From the NCBI RefSeq assembly GCF_005870035.1, contig NZ_SWJG01000001.1:607639-671638 (forward strand): DNA of 64,000 nt. The letters are read 5' to 3'. The notes below the pieces were generated by a model that saw only the letters and a program-made list of their open reading frames with translations, did not search any database and had not been told where the DNA came from. Source of the stretch: Spirosoma lacussanchae (GTDB lineage: Bacteria > Bacteroidota > Bacteroidia > Cytophagales > Spirosomataceae). Made by a program: the position numbers and the translations under genes. Of the stretch, positions 1-8,600 are shown piece after piece (the stretch's first letter is position 1; each line of letters opens with the position of its first letter).

Positions 1-308
1 GACAGGCGCTCGATGACGTGATGGAGAAAGGGTATTATTATTCCGATTTTCTGACCCACCGGCTGATTCGTAGCCTCAACACAACCGATCCCGTTACCAG
101 CACGCCTATGTTCGGACTGAACAACCGGGAGTCCGATTTTTTGAAGCTGGCCTGTAGCGAGTTGACCTATAACGACATAGCCGATCGGATGTGCGTCAGC
201 CCCCGTACGGTAGACGGCTATCGCGAAACAGTTTTTCAGAAAATGGGCGTTCGTACGCGGGTCGGGATGGTGATCGTTGCCGTCCGGTGTGGGCTCGTCG
301 AGCTGTAA
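1..308 (+). CDS. LuxR-family response regulator, C-terminal part (partial)
   Basis: The reading frame is open from the left edge, so the gene starts outside the window; only about 102 C-terminal residues are present. They contain the end of a receiver-type domain (VMEKGYYYSDF) followed by a complete LuxR/GerE helix-turn-helix with the typical NNRE, DIADRM, SPRTVDGYRE and FQKMGVRTRVG blocks. This is the DNA-binding half of a two-component response regulator. The partner kinase and the phospho-acceptor Asp lie upstream and cannot be seen. The stop at 306-308 is 17 bases before the next start. Confidence 0.85.
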   Translation, partial: QALDDVMEKGYYYSDFLTHRLIRSLNTTDPVTSTPMFGLNNRESDFLKLACSELTYNDIADRMCVSPRTVDGYRETVFQKMGVRTRVGMVIVAVRCGLVEL

Positions 309-313
309 GGTGC

Positions 314-321
314 TATATTTG
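314..321 (+). promoter_or_regulatory. Bacteroidota -7 box TATATTTG, 4 nt before the epimerase ATG
   Basis: TATATTTG matches TAnnTTTG exactly. It ends only four bases before the ATG at 326, so the predicted transcription start falls at or next to the start codon. No TTG is found at the expected -33 distance, so the assignment rests on the -7 box. A near-identical arrangement precedes the thioesterase gene at 5355. Confidence 0.4.
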
Positions 322-325
322 CTTC

Positions 326-1342
326 ATGCAATTGATTTTTCACCGGGTTGATCTCCGTCTGAAACATACGTTTACCATTGCCCACGATAGCCGCGATGTG
401 CAACCGTCGCTGCTCGTCGAACTGCGCGATGGCGAGTTGAGTGGGTACGGGGAAGCGACCGCTACGCGCTACTACGGCATTACCATCGATGGGATGGTGG
501 AGGCCATCGAACCGCTTCGCGATCGGATCGAAGCCTACGAACTAGCCGACCCGGCCGTGTTCTGGGCCGAGATGCAGCCGTATCTGGCCAGTAATCCCTT
601 TGCGCTCTGCGCCCTCGACCAGGCTGCCTGGGATCTGTGGGCCAAGCGGCAGCAAAAGCCGCTCTATGCGTGCTGGAACCTCGACCCCTCACGAAGTCCG
701 CTGACGAATTATACAATCGGGCTCGACACCCCCGACCGGATGGTGAGCAAGCTCCTGGAGTGGCCCTGGCCGTTGTATAAAGTTAAACTTGGCCGACCCG
801 ATACCGATCTGGACGTGATGCGGGCGCTCCGGGCCCATACCAGCGCCCGCTTTCGGGTCGACGCCAACTGCGGCTGGACTGCCGAACAAACACTGGCTTT
901 TGCGCCCGAGCTGGCCGAGCTGGGGGTTGAGTTCATTGAACAGCCCCTCCCGGCCACCGACTGGAGCGGAGCCCGGCAACTCGCCGAGCAGTCACCCCTG
1001 CCGATCATTGCCGACGAGAGCTGCATCGTAGAAAGTGACGTAGCCCGTTGCGCTGGTTATTTTCATGGGGTCAATATCAAGCTGACCAAGTGCGGGGGCC
1101 TGACGCCCGCCCGGCGAATGATTGCTACCGCCCGTTCGCTGGGGTTACGCGTGATGGTCGGCTGCATGACCGAGTCGAGTGTGGGCATTTCAGCCATTGC
1201 CCAGCTGCTGCCGCTGCTCGACTACGCCGACCTGGACGGGTCGCTGCTCATTGCCAACGATCCCGCTACGGGGGTTACCTTTAACAACGGCCGGGTTATC
1301 TACGCCAGCGAAAACGGCACCGGCGCCCGGCTGATGCTTTAA
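326..1342 (+). CDS. Dipeptide epimerase, enolase superfamily (L-Ala-D/L-Glu epimerase-like)
   Basis: This is a 338-residue enolase-superfamily enzyme of the muconate-lactonizing/dipeptide-epimerase branch. Visible landmarks are the KVKLG catalytic lysine motif, the metal ligands in VDANCGW, IEQPLP and ADES, the second lysine in NIKLTKCGG, and DLDGSLLI, the D-x-D motif that contacts the dipeptide amino group in this family. Family members epimerise L-Ala-D-Glu from murein turnover in the cytoplasm. A longer frame is open back to 191, but the ATG at 326 gives the standard family N terminus (MQLIFHRVDLRLKHTFT). It is followed 11 bases later by an AONS-like PLP enzyme, probably in the same operon. 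Exact dipeptide specificity is inferred. Confidence 0.87.
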   Translation: MQLIFHRVDLRLKHTFTIAHDSRDVQPSLLVELRDGELSGYGEATATRYYGITIDGMVEAIEPLRDRIEAYELADPAVFWAEMQPYLASNPFALCALDQAAWDLWAKRQQKPLYACWNLDPSRSPLTNYTIGLDTPDRMVSKLLEWPWPLYKVKLGRPDTDLDVMRALRAHTSARFRVDANCGWTAEQTLAFAPELAELGVEFIEQPLPATDWSGARQLAEQSPLPIIADESCIVESDVARCAGYFHGVNIKLTKCGGLTPARRMIATARSLGLRVMVGCMTESSVGISAIAQLLPLLDYADLDGSLLIANDPATGVTFNNGRVIYASENGTGARLML

Positions 1343-1353
1343 CCAACGAACGA

Positions 1354-2472
1354 GTGAGTCAACAACCCATCCATCCGTTTACCATCGATCAGTTACCGGG
1401 CCGTACCATCCGGCATGGCAAACAGGACTATCTGTTTTTTAGCGGCACGGCTTATCTGGGTATGCCACAGCACCCCGGCTTTCAGCAGCTGCTGACCAAC
1501 GCCATCGGTCGTTACGGCACGGCGTTCGGCAGCTCCCGCAACGGTAATCTGCAACTGGGCATCTACGACGAAGCCGAAGCCCGGCTGGCCAGTTGGTCGG
1601 GTGCCGAAGCGGCCCTGACGGTATCGTCGGGTATGATGGCTGGTCAGGTCGTTGTGCAATACCTGCGGGCGCAGCAGGCTTGCTTCATCTATGGCCCGCA
1701 GGCCCACCCGGCGCTCTGGCACGATCCGGCAGTGGCGCTGCCTGGTCTGCCGTTCAGCGATTGGGTGGCCCAACTGCCCGACCAGGTGCGGGCGTTGCCG
1801 CCTGGTCCCGTCGCCATCCTGCTGAATGCGCTTGATGCGGCCCATTCCGGCTATTACCCGTTCGACTGGGTCGATGCGTTGCCAACAGATCGGGACATTA
1901 CGCTGTTGGTTGATGATTCGCACGGGATCGGTATTCTCAACGACCTGCCCCGCGCCAATGGTTTGCCCGGTCCCGGCTGGGGCATAGGGCCGAAGATTCC
2001 GCGCCCGGGCTCGGTTCGCCTGCTGATAACGGCTTCGCTGGCAAAAGCAATGGGCGTGCCAGGGGGCGTGGTGCTGGGTAATACCGACGTACTGGATGAA
2101 CTGCGCAAAACCGCTTTTTTCGGGGCCTGTTCGCCCATGCCGCCCGCCTACATGGATGTACTGACCCGAGCCGATGCGCTCTATGCCGACCAGCGGGCCA
2201 AACTGCGCGAGAACATAACCCTGGCCGAAGCCCTGCTCGACCGGACCGGCCTGTTTCAGCATGCCAAAGGATTTCCGGTATTTTTTACGGAGCAGAACGA
2301 CTTGTACCCCTTTCTGCTGGAGCGCGGTATTTTTATCTATTCCTTCGCGTACCCTACGCCTGCCGATAATCCTAACACACGGGTCATTATCAGTGCCTTT
2401 CATACCTTCGATGATATTCAGGCCCTGGCCCGCGCCGTCTACGACTTTACCCTCGGAAGTAGTATTGCGTGA
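1354..2472 (+). CDS. PLP-dependent aminotransferase class I/II, AONS/KBL-like
   Basis: 372 residues with a GTG start 11 bases after the epimerase stop. The fold-type I PLP landmarks of the alpha-oxoamine synthase group are present: GTAYLG near the N terminus, GSSRNGNLQLGIYDEAE, the cofactor-contacting DDSHGIG, and the Schiff-base lysine in TASLAKAMGVPGG. Family members condense an amino acid with an acyl-CoA (BioF, KBL) or act as related transferases. No other biotin gene is nearby, so BioF activity is not supported. Pairing with a dipeptide epimerase suggests a role in murein-peptide or amino-acid salvage, but that is inference. Confidence 0.8.
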   Translation: MSQQPIHPFTIDQLPGRTIRHGKQDYLFFSGTAYLGMPQHPGFQQLLTNAIGRYGTAFGSSRNGNLQLGIYDEAEARLASWSGAEAALTVSSGMMAGQVVVQYLRAQQACFIYGPQAHPALWHDPAVALPGLPFSDWVAQLPDQVRALPPGPVAILLNALDAAHSGYYPFDWVDALPTDRDITLLVDDSHGIGILNDLPRANGLPGPGWGIGPKIPRPGSVRLLITASLAKAMGVPGGVVLGNTDVLDELRKTAFFGACSPMPPAYMDVLTRADALYADQRAKLRENITLAEALLDRTGLFQHAKGFPVFFTEQNDLYPFLLERGIFIYSFAYPTPADNPNTRVIISAFHTFDDIQALARAVYDFTLGSSIA

Positions 2473-2496
2473 ACGCCCGGCGCACCAATACGCTTG

Positions 2497-3327
2497 TTAT
2501 TTCAGCCCTAGCAGAAAGGAAATACTCTCGGGCACCTGTTGCATGGAGCGCGATGATTCGTCTTCGATAAAGAAGTATTTGACGCCCGATTTTTTAGCCT
2601 GCTTCATGATGTCGGCGATGCCCACGTCGCCTGTGCCGAGGGTTACGTTCGACTCTACGTCGGCGTGGCCGCTCATGCTGTCGGGGGTGCCGGGCTTGCG
2701 GTCTTTGAGGTGCATCAGCGGAAACCGTTTGGGGTACTTCTGCAGGAGGGCTACCGGATTGTAGCCCGGCGACTTAACCCAGTACACATCCATCTCGAAG
2801 TTTACGGCCTTCGGGTCGAAATTCTCGGCCAGGTAGTCGAAGAAGGTGCCGTCCTGATACGTCTGAAATTCGTAGCCATGGGTATGGTAGCACAGCTGAA
2901 TACCGTTGTCGGCCAGCAACCGACCGGCGGTGTTGAAGACGTCGATAGCCCGGTCGGCATCCTGAATCATGAACGTATCGCCCGGATGCGGTATCCAGGC
3001 GCAGACCACGTATTTGGCTCCCAGAGCTTTGGCTTCGGCCAGCACTTTCGGTACGTTATTGTCGAGGTCTTCGAAGCTGGCTCCGGTGCTGATGGCTTTG
3101 ATGTCGTTCCGGTCGAGCAGCTGGCGGAAGTCGGTCAGACTCAATCCGTAGGTGCCGGCAATTTCGGCCTGTCGGAATCCCATCTGCTTTACTTTGGCCA
3201 TAGTGCCCGGCACGTCTTTGGCAAACTGATCCCGGAAACTGTACAGCTGAATACCGACGGGGGCGGCTTTCTGCGCCAGGGTGGCAAAGCTGCTTACTAA
3301 CAGCGCGACAAGGATGATTCGGTTCAT
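2497..3327 (-). CDS. Secreted sugar phosphate isomerase/epimerase-like TIM barrel
   Basis: 276 residues beginning with a signal peptide (MNRIILVALLVSSFATLAQ) and followed by an AP-endonuclease-2/xylose-isomerase-like TIM barrel. Likely metal ligands are the His and Glu of YHTHGYEF, the Asp of FEMDVYW, the His of LMHLKDRK and the Glu of FFIEDES. The family includes sugar isomerases, epimerases and 3-keto-glycoside processing enzymes; Bacteroidota often export members to the periplasm. The substrate cannot be assigned. It converges on the AONS-like gene, with only 24 bases between the stops. Confidence 0.8.
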   Translation of the reverse strand: MNRIILVALLVSSFATLAQKAAPVGIQLYSFRDQFAKDVPGTMAKVKQMGFRQAEIAGTYGLSLTDFRQLLDRNDIKAISTGASFEDLDNNVPKVLAEAKALGAKYVVCAWIPHPGDTFMIQDADRAIDVFNTAGRLLADNGIQLCYHTHGYEFQTYQDGTFFDYLAENFDPKAVNFEMDVYWVKSPGYNPVALLQKYPKRFPLMHLKDRKPGTPDSMSGHADVESNVTLGTGDVGIADIMKQAKKSGVKYFFIEDESSRSMQQVPESISFLLGLK

Positions 3328-3424
3328 GGTTGGCTGATTATACGATACGGCGTACAGGCTGGCCGGTCCGGCTTAGGAACCAGACCGACTAGCTGCATGG
3401 CATAAGCCGCAACTACTATACTTT

Positions 3425-4345
3425 CTACCGATTTGTTTGCGTGGTGAAGGTGCTTTCGAAAATCTTGTCGGCATTGCCAGCCTCGAAGCCTTCGCGCCGG
3501 TGCTCCCGCCCGATCTGATCAGGCGAAAGGTGGGTGAACGAGGGAAGTACGCGCCGTTCGGCAAATTCTACGTATGAACCGGCAATCCGGAACACATCGC
3601 CCCCGGCAAACTCCGCTTCGATGAGCTGAGCCACCGTTGAGGCCTGCCGAAGCGCCCCGTCCGGGCTGACTTTAATGGTGCCACCCGCCGAGTTGAGCCG
3701 GAGCCCTTTGGCCTGGAGAAAGGCAACGAACTCGTCGATAGTATTGTAGCCTTTTTTGAGGTTATGAACGCTGATGGTGAAGTGATTGAGGTAGTATCGG
3801 TTGTAGATGACCCAGGCTGCGTATTCGCTCTCGGCCAGCAGCGTCTGGTAATCGGATAGGGTAGGGGTTTGCCAGAGCGGCCGGTGCAGAAAGGCATCGA
3901 CAGCCGCAGCATCGTCGAGATCGAGCGCATCGACCGGGTCGCTGGTAACGGTGTCGGTATACCGATGAATGATACGCTGGGCCTCGGCCGACAGTTCATG
4001 CACGCGCAGTTCGCTGACGAAGATACGGGGCAGGTTGGCGTTGGTACCAGCGGGCGGACTGTACCAGTAGGCCGTCAGTTTTTTCTCGGTGAAGTCGTAA
4101 CGATCCCGTTTTTCGTAGCCGTAGTGGGTAAAGATCTTCTCAAATGATGCCAGCCCCAAATGCGGAACCCCCATGGTTCGGAAGGCAATATGGTCATTCT
4201 CGATTTCCTCGGCCGACGCGATGATGCCGTCTTCAACCATAGCATCGATGATGGTTTGTACATCGGGTACGCGTTCGCTGTATCGGCGCATCAGCCCCTG
4301 CAATACGCCGTCGAGGGTGTTGGTTATGTTGGGTGAAGTGGTCAT
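3425..4345 (-). CDS. DUF1338 / 2-oxoadipate dioxygenase-decarboxylase family protein
   Basis: 306 residues from the ATG at 4345; a TTG two codons upstream (4351) is less likely. The N-terminal DHIAFRTMG and the YNRYYLNHFTISVH segment supply conserved histidines of the DUF1338 (HglS/YdcJ) metalloenzyme fold, which resembles vicinal-oxygen-chelate proteins. Characterised members convert 2-oxoadipate to 2-hydroxyglutarate in lysine catabolism with Fe(II). No other lysine catabolic gene is nearby, so function is a family-level assignment. A -7 promoter box lies 45 bases upstream. Confidence 0.83.
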   Translation of the reverse strand: MTTSPNITNTLDGVLQGLMRRYSERVPDVQTIIDAMVEDGIIASAEEIENDHIAFRTMGVPHLGLASFEKIFTHYGYEKRDRYDFTEKKLTAYWYSPPAGTNANLPRIFVSELRVHELSAEAQRIIHRYTDTVTSDPVDALDLDDAAAVDAFLHRPLWQTPTLSDYQTLLAESEYAAWVIYNRYYLNHFTISVHNLKKGYNTIDEFVAFLQAKGLRLNSAGGTIKVSPDGALRQASTVAQLIEAEFAGGDVFRIAGSYVEFAERRVLPSFTHLSPDQIGREHRREGFEAGNADKIFESTFTTQTNR

Positions 4346-4389
4346 AATCAATAGGGTTTACTGTCGGTTCGGTCCGAGTCGGGCCTGGC

Positions 4390-4397
4390 CAAATATA
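4390..4397 (-). promoter_or_regulatory. Candidate -7 box for the DUF1338 gene
   Basis: On the minus strand this reads TATATTTG, a perfect TAnnTTTG, placed to give a leader of about 40 bases before the ATG at 4345. No TTG is present at the usual -33 distance. Confidence 0.4.
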
Positions 4398-4420
4398 AGC
4401 CTGAATAACCAAAAATACGG

Positions 4421-4588
4421 TTAATCGATCGAACGCTGCACTTCCCCAGCGGTATAAACGCGGCTCTTCTCGGTAACCCTATCTTCACCATGGCCCGTGG
4501 GGATCGGGGCGCCGACCGCACGGACCACGGTGACCATACGGACCACACATTGTACTGCGCCAGCCAGGAAAATCTTTCGACGAATCAT
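4421..4588 (-). CDS. Small ORF (55 aa) coupled to the thioesterase stop
   Basis: The ATG at 4588 overlaps the thioesterase stop in an ATGA quartet (4585-4588), a typical translational-coupling arrangement. The product would be 55 residues: a basic start (MIRRK), a hydrophobic stretch (IFLAGAVQCVV) and a charged tail (GHGEDRVTEKSRVYTAGEVQ). No family is recognised. The overlap is the main argument that it is real; the region could equally be the 3' untranslated part of the thioesterase mRNA. Confidence 0.35.
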   Translation of the reverse strand: MIRRKIFLAGAVQCVVRMVTVVRAVGAPIPTGHGEDRVTEKSRVYTAGEVQRSID

Positions 4589-5355
4589 GAAGGGTTGGGG
4601 CGCCACTGAGTCCGGGCCAGCAGGACATCGCGGCCTGAACTGGCCTGAACGATACGGTGAAGGTAGGCGTCGGCTGTGTCGGGCGTCGACTGAATAAGCA
4701 GCTGATCCTGCCAGTGGCTTTCTGTTCGGTACACCACATCGAGTTCAGCCAGGGCTGCCGTTTCCAGCGTCTGTTGGTCTGTCGCTTCGAGCAGCCATTG
4801 GATGTAGGCTACGTTGTTGACGTGTTGGTTCTGGTCGATGCTGAACCAGCCAACCGGTACATCGGTCTGCCGGGTGGGTTCCCAGGTCTGGTTCTGAAAC
4901 GGCGGCTTGAGGGGTAGCGTGGGCAGCGGCTCGATGTCGGCAGGCGGGGTGAGTGTCCGGATGAAACCCGGCAGCGGCACCATAGTCCGTTTGTCCATAT
5001 CGAAAACCAGCCAGGTACTACCGGCCTCGGCCAGCAGCGAGCCGTCTTCGGCCAGTACCCGAAAATCGCGGTGGATAAAGTACTTCTCTACGAATGTTGG
5101 ATACGTAACCACCCGTACCGACTGGCCATAAAGCGGATAGTGGTGCATCCGGAGCCGAAAGCGCATGAGCATCCAGCCCAGCGGAGAGCGGTCCAGATCC
5201 CGGCGGGCCAGCTCGTCGATACCGATTCCATAGGCGATGGCGTTGCGGTTGGCCGACTCCTGCATCCAGTTCATAAGCGTCGGAATGCTGATGCGGCCCA
5301 GCGCGTCGCATTCGTAACCGCGCAGGTCGTAGGTATCAGATTGAATAGCAGACAT
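4585..5355 (-). CDS. Acyl-ACP thioesterase
   Basis: 256 residues with two tandem hotdog folds, as in FatA/FatB-type acyl-ACP thioesterases. The first carries the expected early segment YECDALGRISIPTLMNWMQE. The second carries the active-site block DQNQHVNN. Family members release free fatty acids from acyl-ACP in the cytoplasm. The frame extends upstream to 5391, but the ATG at 5355 gives the conserved N terminus (MSAIQSDTYDLRGYECD). A -7 promoter box ends four bases before this ATG. Confidence 0.88.
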   Translation of the reverse strand: MSAIQSDTYDLRGYECDALGRISIPTLMNWMQESANRNAIAYGIGIDELARRDLDRSPLGWMLMRFRLRMHHYPLYGQSVRVVTYPTFVEKYFIHRDFRVLAEDGSLLAEAGSTWLVFDMDKRTMVPLPGFIRTLTPPADIEPLPTLPLKPPFQNQTWEPTRQTDVPVGWFSIDQNQHVNNVAYIQWLLEATDQQTLETAALAELDVVYRTESHWQDQLLIQSTPDTADAYLHRIVQASSGRDVLLARTQWRPNPS

Positions 5356-5359
5356 AGAG

Positions 5360-5367
5360 CAAAGATA
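5360..5367 (-). promoter_or_regulatory. Bacteroidota -7 box TATCTTTG, 4 nt before the thioesterase ATG
   Basis: The minus strand reads TATCTTTG-CTCT-ATG, a perfect TAnnTTTG ending four bases before the start codon at 5355. A normal leader with a ribosome-binding site does not fit, so the mRNA may be leaderless. The arrangement mirrors the one at 314-328 on the plus strand. Confidence 0.42.
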
Positions 5368-5618
5368 GCTGCACCAGGCTGCCAGAGCCACTAATCGCGT
5401 ATAGCCTACAGTTACCGATGTGTTAATTTACGTCTATGTAGTAAATCAGCCCCGAACGCCGTGTATCTTTACAAAACATTTTTTCGAAAAGCGATTAAAA
5501 CCATATAGTAAGCTATTCCTCAAAAAATCTATTCATTCATTAGACGATTGGCCCGATTTTGGCCGTTTGAAAGAAGTACGTACCGTACGATATCCTTTTT
5601 GAACCGCTTAGTACCCCA

Positions 5619-8600
5619 ATGGTGAACCCTTACTTTGTTCACAACTTTACTGTCAGCACCCGTTTCTTGACCGCTAGCCACCTTCTGTTCGTTTCGCGCG
5701 AATGGATTTTGCTGGTGTTTTGTCTGGTGCTGGGTATGGGAACAATCTTCGGGCAGGATCAGCCAGCGGCAGCGCCCGCTCGTCGGGGGGCTGCCGGCCG
5801 ACGGCAGCAACAGGCCGCTGCCGACTCGGCGCGGGCCGATGCGCGCCGACGGGCCATTGCCCGGGCCGACTCTATCAAACAGGCCGTACAGAACCGGACC
5901 GATAGTATACGGGCGGCCCGTTCGGCCAACCGCCGGCCAACCATCAACTGGCCCGACCGCCGGGCTACCCGCTTCTCGGAGCGGCCTTCCAAATCGCCTT
6001 TCATTCTTCGTGATCCCAAAGGGGTATCGACCGATTTTCGGCTGAGTCCCGACGGGCGCGTGGCCGTTACCGAACGCGTACAGACGGGTGTCTCGCTTTC
6101 GGGAGCGCCTGCGCCCAATTCGGTGCAGGGCCGTACGGATGGGGTCACCGCGCCGGGTATATCGACGCCTTCATCGGCCACTACGACGCCGGGTGTGGGC
6201 GTGCCGGGGCTGGCGCTGCCCCCGTCGCAGTATGGCTTACCCTACCGCCCCGCCGAAACAATTCCGTTTTCGACGTATAACCAGCTTCAGAACCAGCGGG
6301 TCGAGCAAAGCATCTGGCGCGAATACGGCGCCCGGCGCGATGGCCAAAGCGCGCTGAGTGGGCGTGGACTGGTGCCCAAACTCGAACTGCCGCCCATCAT
6401 CGATCGCCTGTTTGGCGGGAGCCAGATCGATTTTAAGCCGAACGGCTTCGTCACGCTCGATTTTGGCTATCTGTACCAGTTTATCGATAACCCCGTCTTG
6501 CCGGTTCGACAGCGCCGGAACGGAAACTTCCTGTTCAACGAGCAGATCAGTATTAACTTCAACGGCAAGATCGGGGAGAAGCTGGGCGTGATGGCCAACT
6601 TCGATACCAAAGCCAGCTTCAATTTCGAGAATGCGCTGAAGGTCAACTACCGGCCCGGCGGAAGTCTGCCCGGTATCGGAACGGGGCAGGGCCTTCCCGG
6701 TATGCCCAGTCTGCCCGGTATGCCCAGCCTGCCCAATGCGCCTACCTTACCCGGTGTGCCAGGCGTTACCGGTCAGGCGCCGGGTTTGCCCGCTTTTCAG
6801 CCGCAGAACGAAAGTATCCTGCAGGGGCTTGAGGTGGGTAATATCAGCTGGGCCGTCAACAGCCAGCTAATTCCGGGGGTGCAGAACCTGTTTGGTATCA
6901 AAAGCCAGCTCCGGTTTGGTAAGCTGAACGCTACGGTGGTCGCTTCGCAGCAGCGGTCGCGAAAGAGCGAGATCGTTCTGCGGGGCGGTACCTCGAACCG
7001 GCCGTTCGAACTGCGGGCCGATCAGTACGATGAGAACCGACACTTCTTTCTGTCGCAGTTTTTCCGATCCAACTACGAAGCTTCGCTCAGAACCCTGCCG
7101 CAGGTAACCTCGGGCGTCAATGTAACACGGGTAGAGGTGTACGTCACCAACCGGACCAATACCACCGAGACGCTGCGAAACATTGTTGGCTTTCAGGACC
7201 TGGGCGAAGGCAACCCCTACAGCCAGAACAACCCCAACCTGCAACCGTTTTCCCGCAACACCCGCACCCCGTCCGACAACCGCGCCAATGGTCTGTTTGA
7301 CCGGCTCACGAGTAACGCCAGCAACCGGCTCCGGCAGGTTGACCAGACCAACGAAGCACTCGTCACAGATTATCAGCTTACTAAAGGTACCGATTTCGAC
7401 TTGCTGCGGGGTGCTAAACGCCTGACCGACCGGGAGTTTAAACTGCAGCCCGAACTGGGGTATATCTCGCTCGTGACGCCCCTGCGCAACGATGAGATTC
7501 TGGCGGTATCCTACGAATATACCTATCAGGGCCGACGCTATAAAGTGGGTGAACTGACCGAAGACTACCAGGCCCGGCGCAATGACGAAGTGCTGGTACT
7601 GAAGCTGCTGAAGTCGGCCACGCTGCGCAACAATCTTCAGTTGCCGATGTGGAACCTGATGATGAAAAACATCTATTCCCTTAACAATGCCCAGATTAGC
7701 CGACAGGGCTTTCAGCTGCGGATTGTTTACAAAGACGATGTTACCGGTATCGACAACCCGAACCTGCAGGAAGGTCGGCGCCTGCAGAACCGGCCGCTGG
7801 TACAGGTATTCAATATGGATCGGCTCAACCAGCAACTCGACGCCCAGCCCGACGGTAACTTCGATTACGTGGAGAACATTACGGTCGATCCGCGCTATGG
7901 CAAAATCATATTCCCGGTCCTGGAACCGTTCGGGTCGTTCCTGAGCCGCCAGTTCGACCCCGACGAAGACAACCTGCGCTCCAAATACGTTTTCGATCAG
8001 CTGTATCGGACAACCCTGGCCGATGCCCAGCAGCTGGCCGACCGGAATAAGTTCTTCCTGCGCGGTTCGTTTCAGTCGGGCAATGGGGCCGAAGTTCAGC
8101 TGCCCTATGGCGTCAACGAGCAGTCGGTACAGGTAACGGCGGGTGGCGTGCCGATGATGCCGGGGGCCGATTATGTCTTCGAGAGCCAGACGGGGCGCCT
8201 GCGGATCATTAATGAGAGCGTGACCAACTCGGGCCGCGAAATCCGCATTAGCTTCGAGCAGCCCGACCTGTTCCAGAACCAGATCCGAACGCTGATCGGT
8301 ACGCGGCTGGATTACCTGCTCACCCCCGATATCAACTTCGGACTGACGGCCATGCACATGCGCGAAACCCCCGCCGGTTTCCTGACCCGCGTGGCCATTG
8401 GCAACGAACCGGTCAACAACTCCATTCTGGGATTGCACGCCAACTACCGCAAAGACTCGCCCGGCCTGACGCGCCTGCTCGATGGCCTGCCGCTGGTGCA
8501 GACCAAAGAAATGTCGACCATTCAGGCCAGTGCCGAAGTAGCGCAGCTGTTTCCGGGGACCAACCCCCGCGCCCGGGGCGATAGCTATCTCGACGATTTC

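Noticed and set aside
1354..2472. Biotin synthesis gene bioF
   Set aside because: The alpha-oxoamine synthase fold is clear but no other bio gene is nearby and the pairing is with a dipeptide epimerase.
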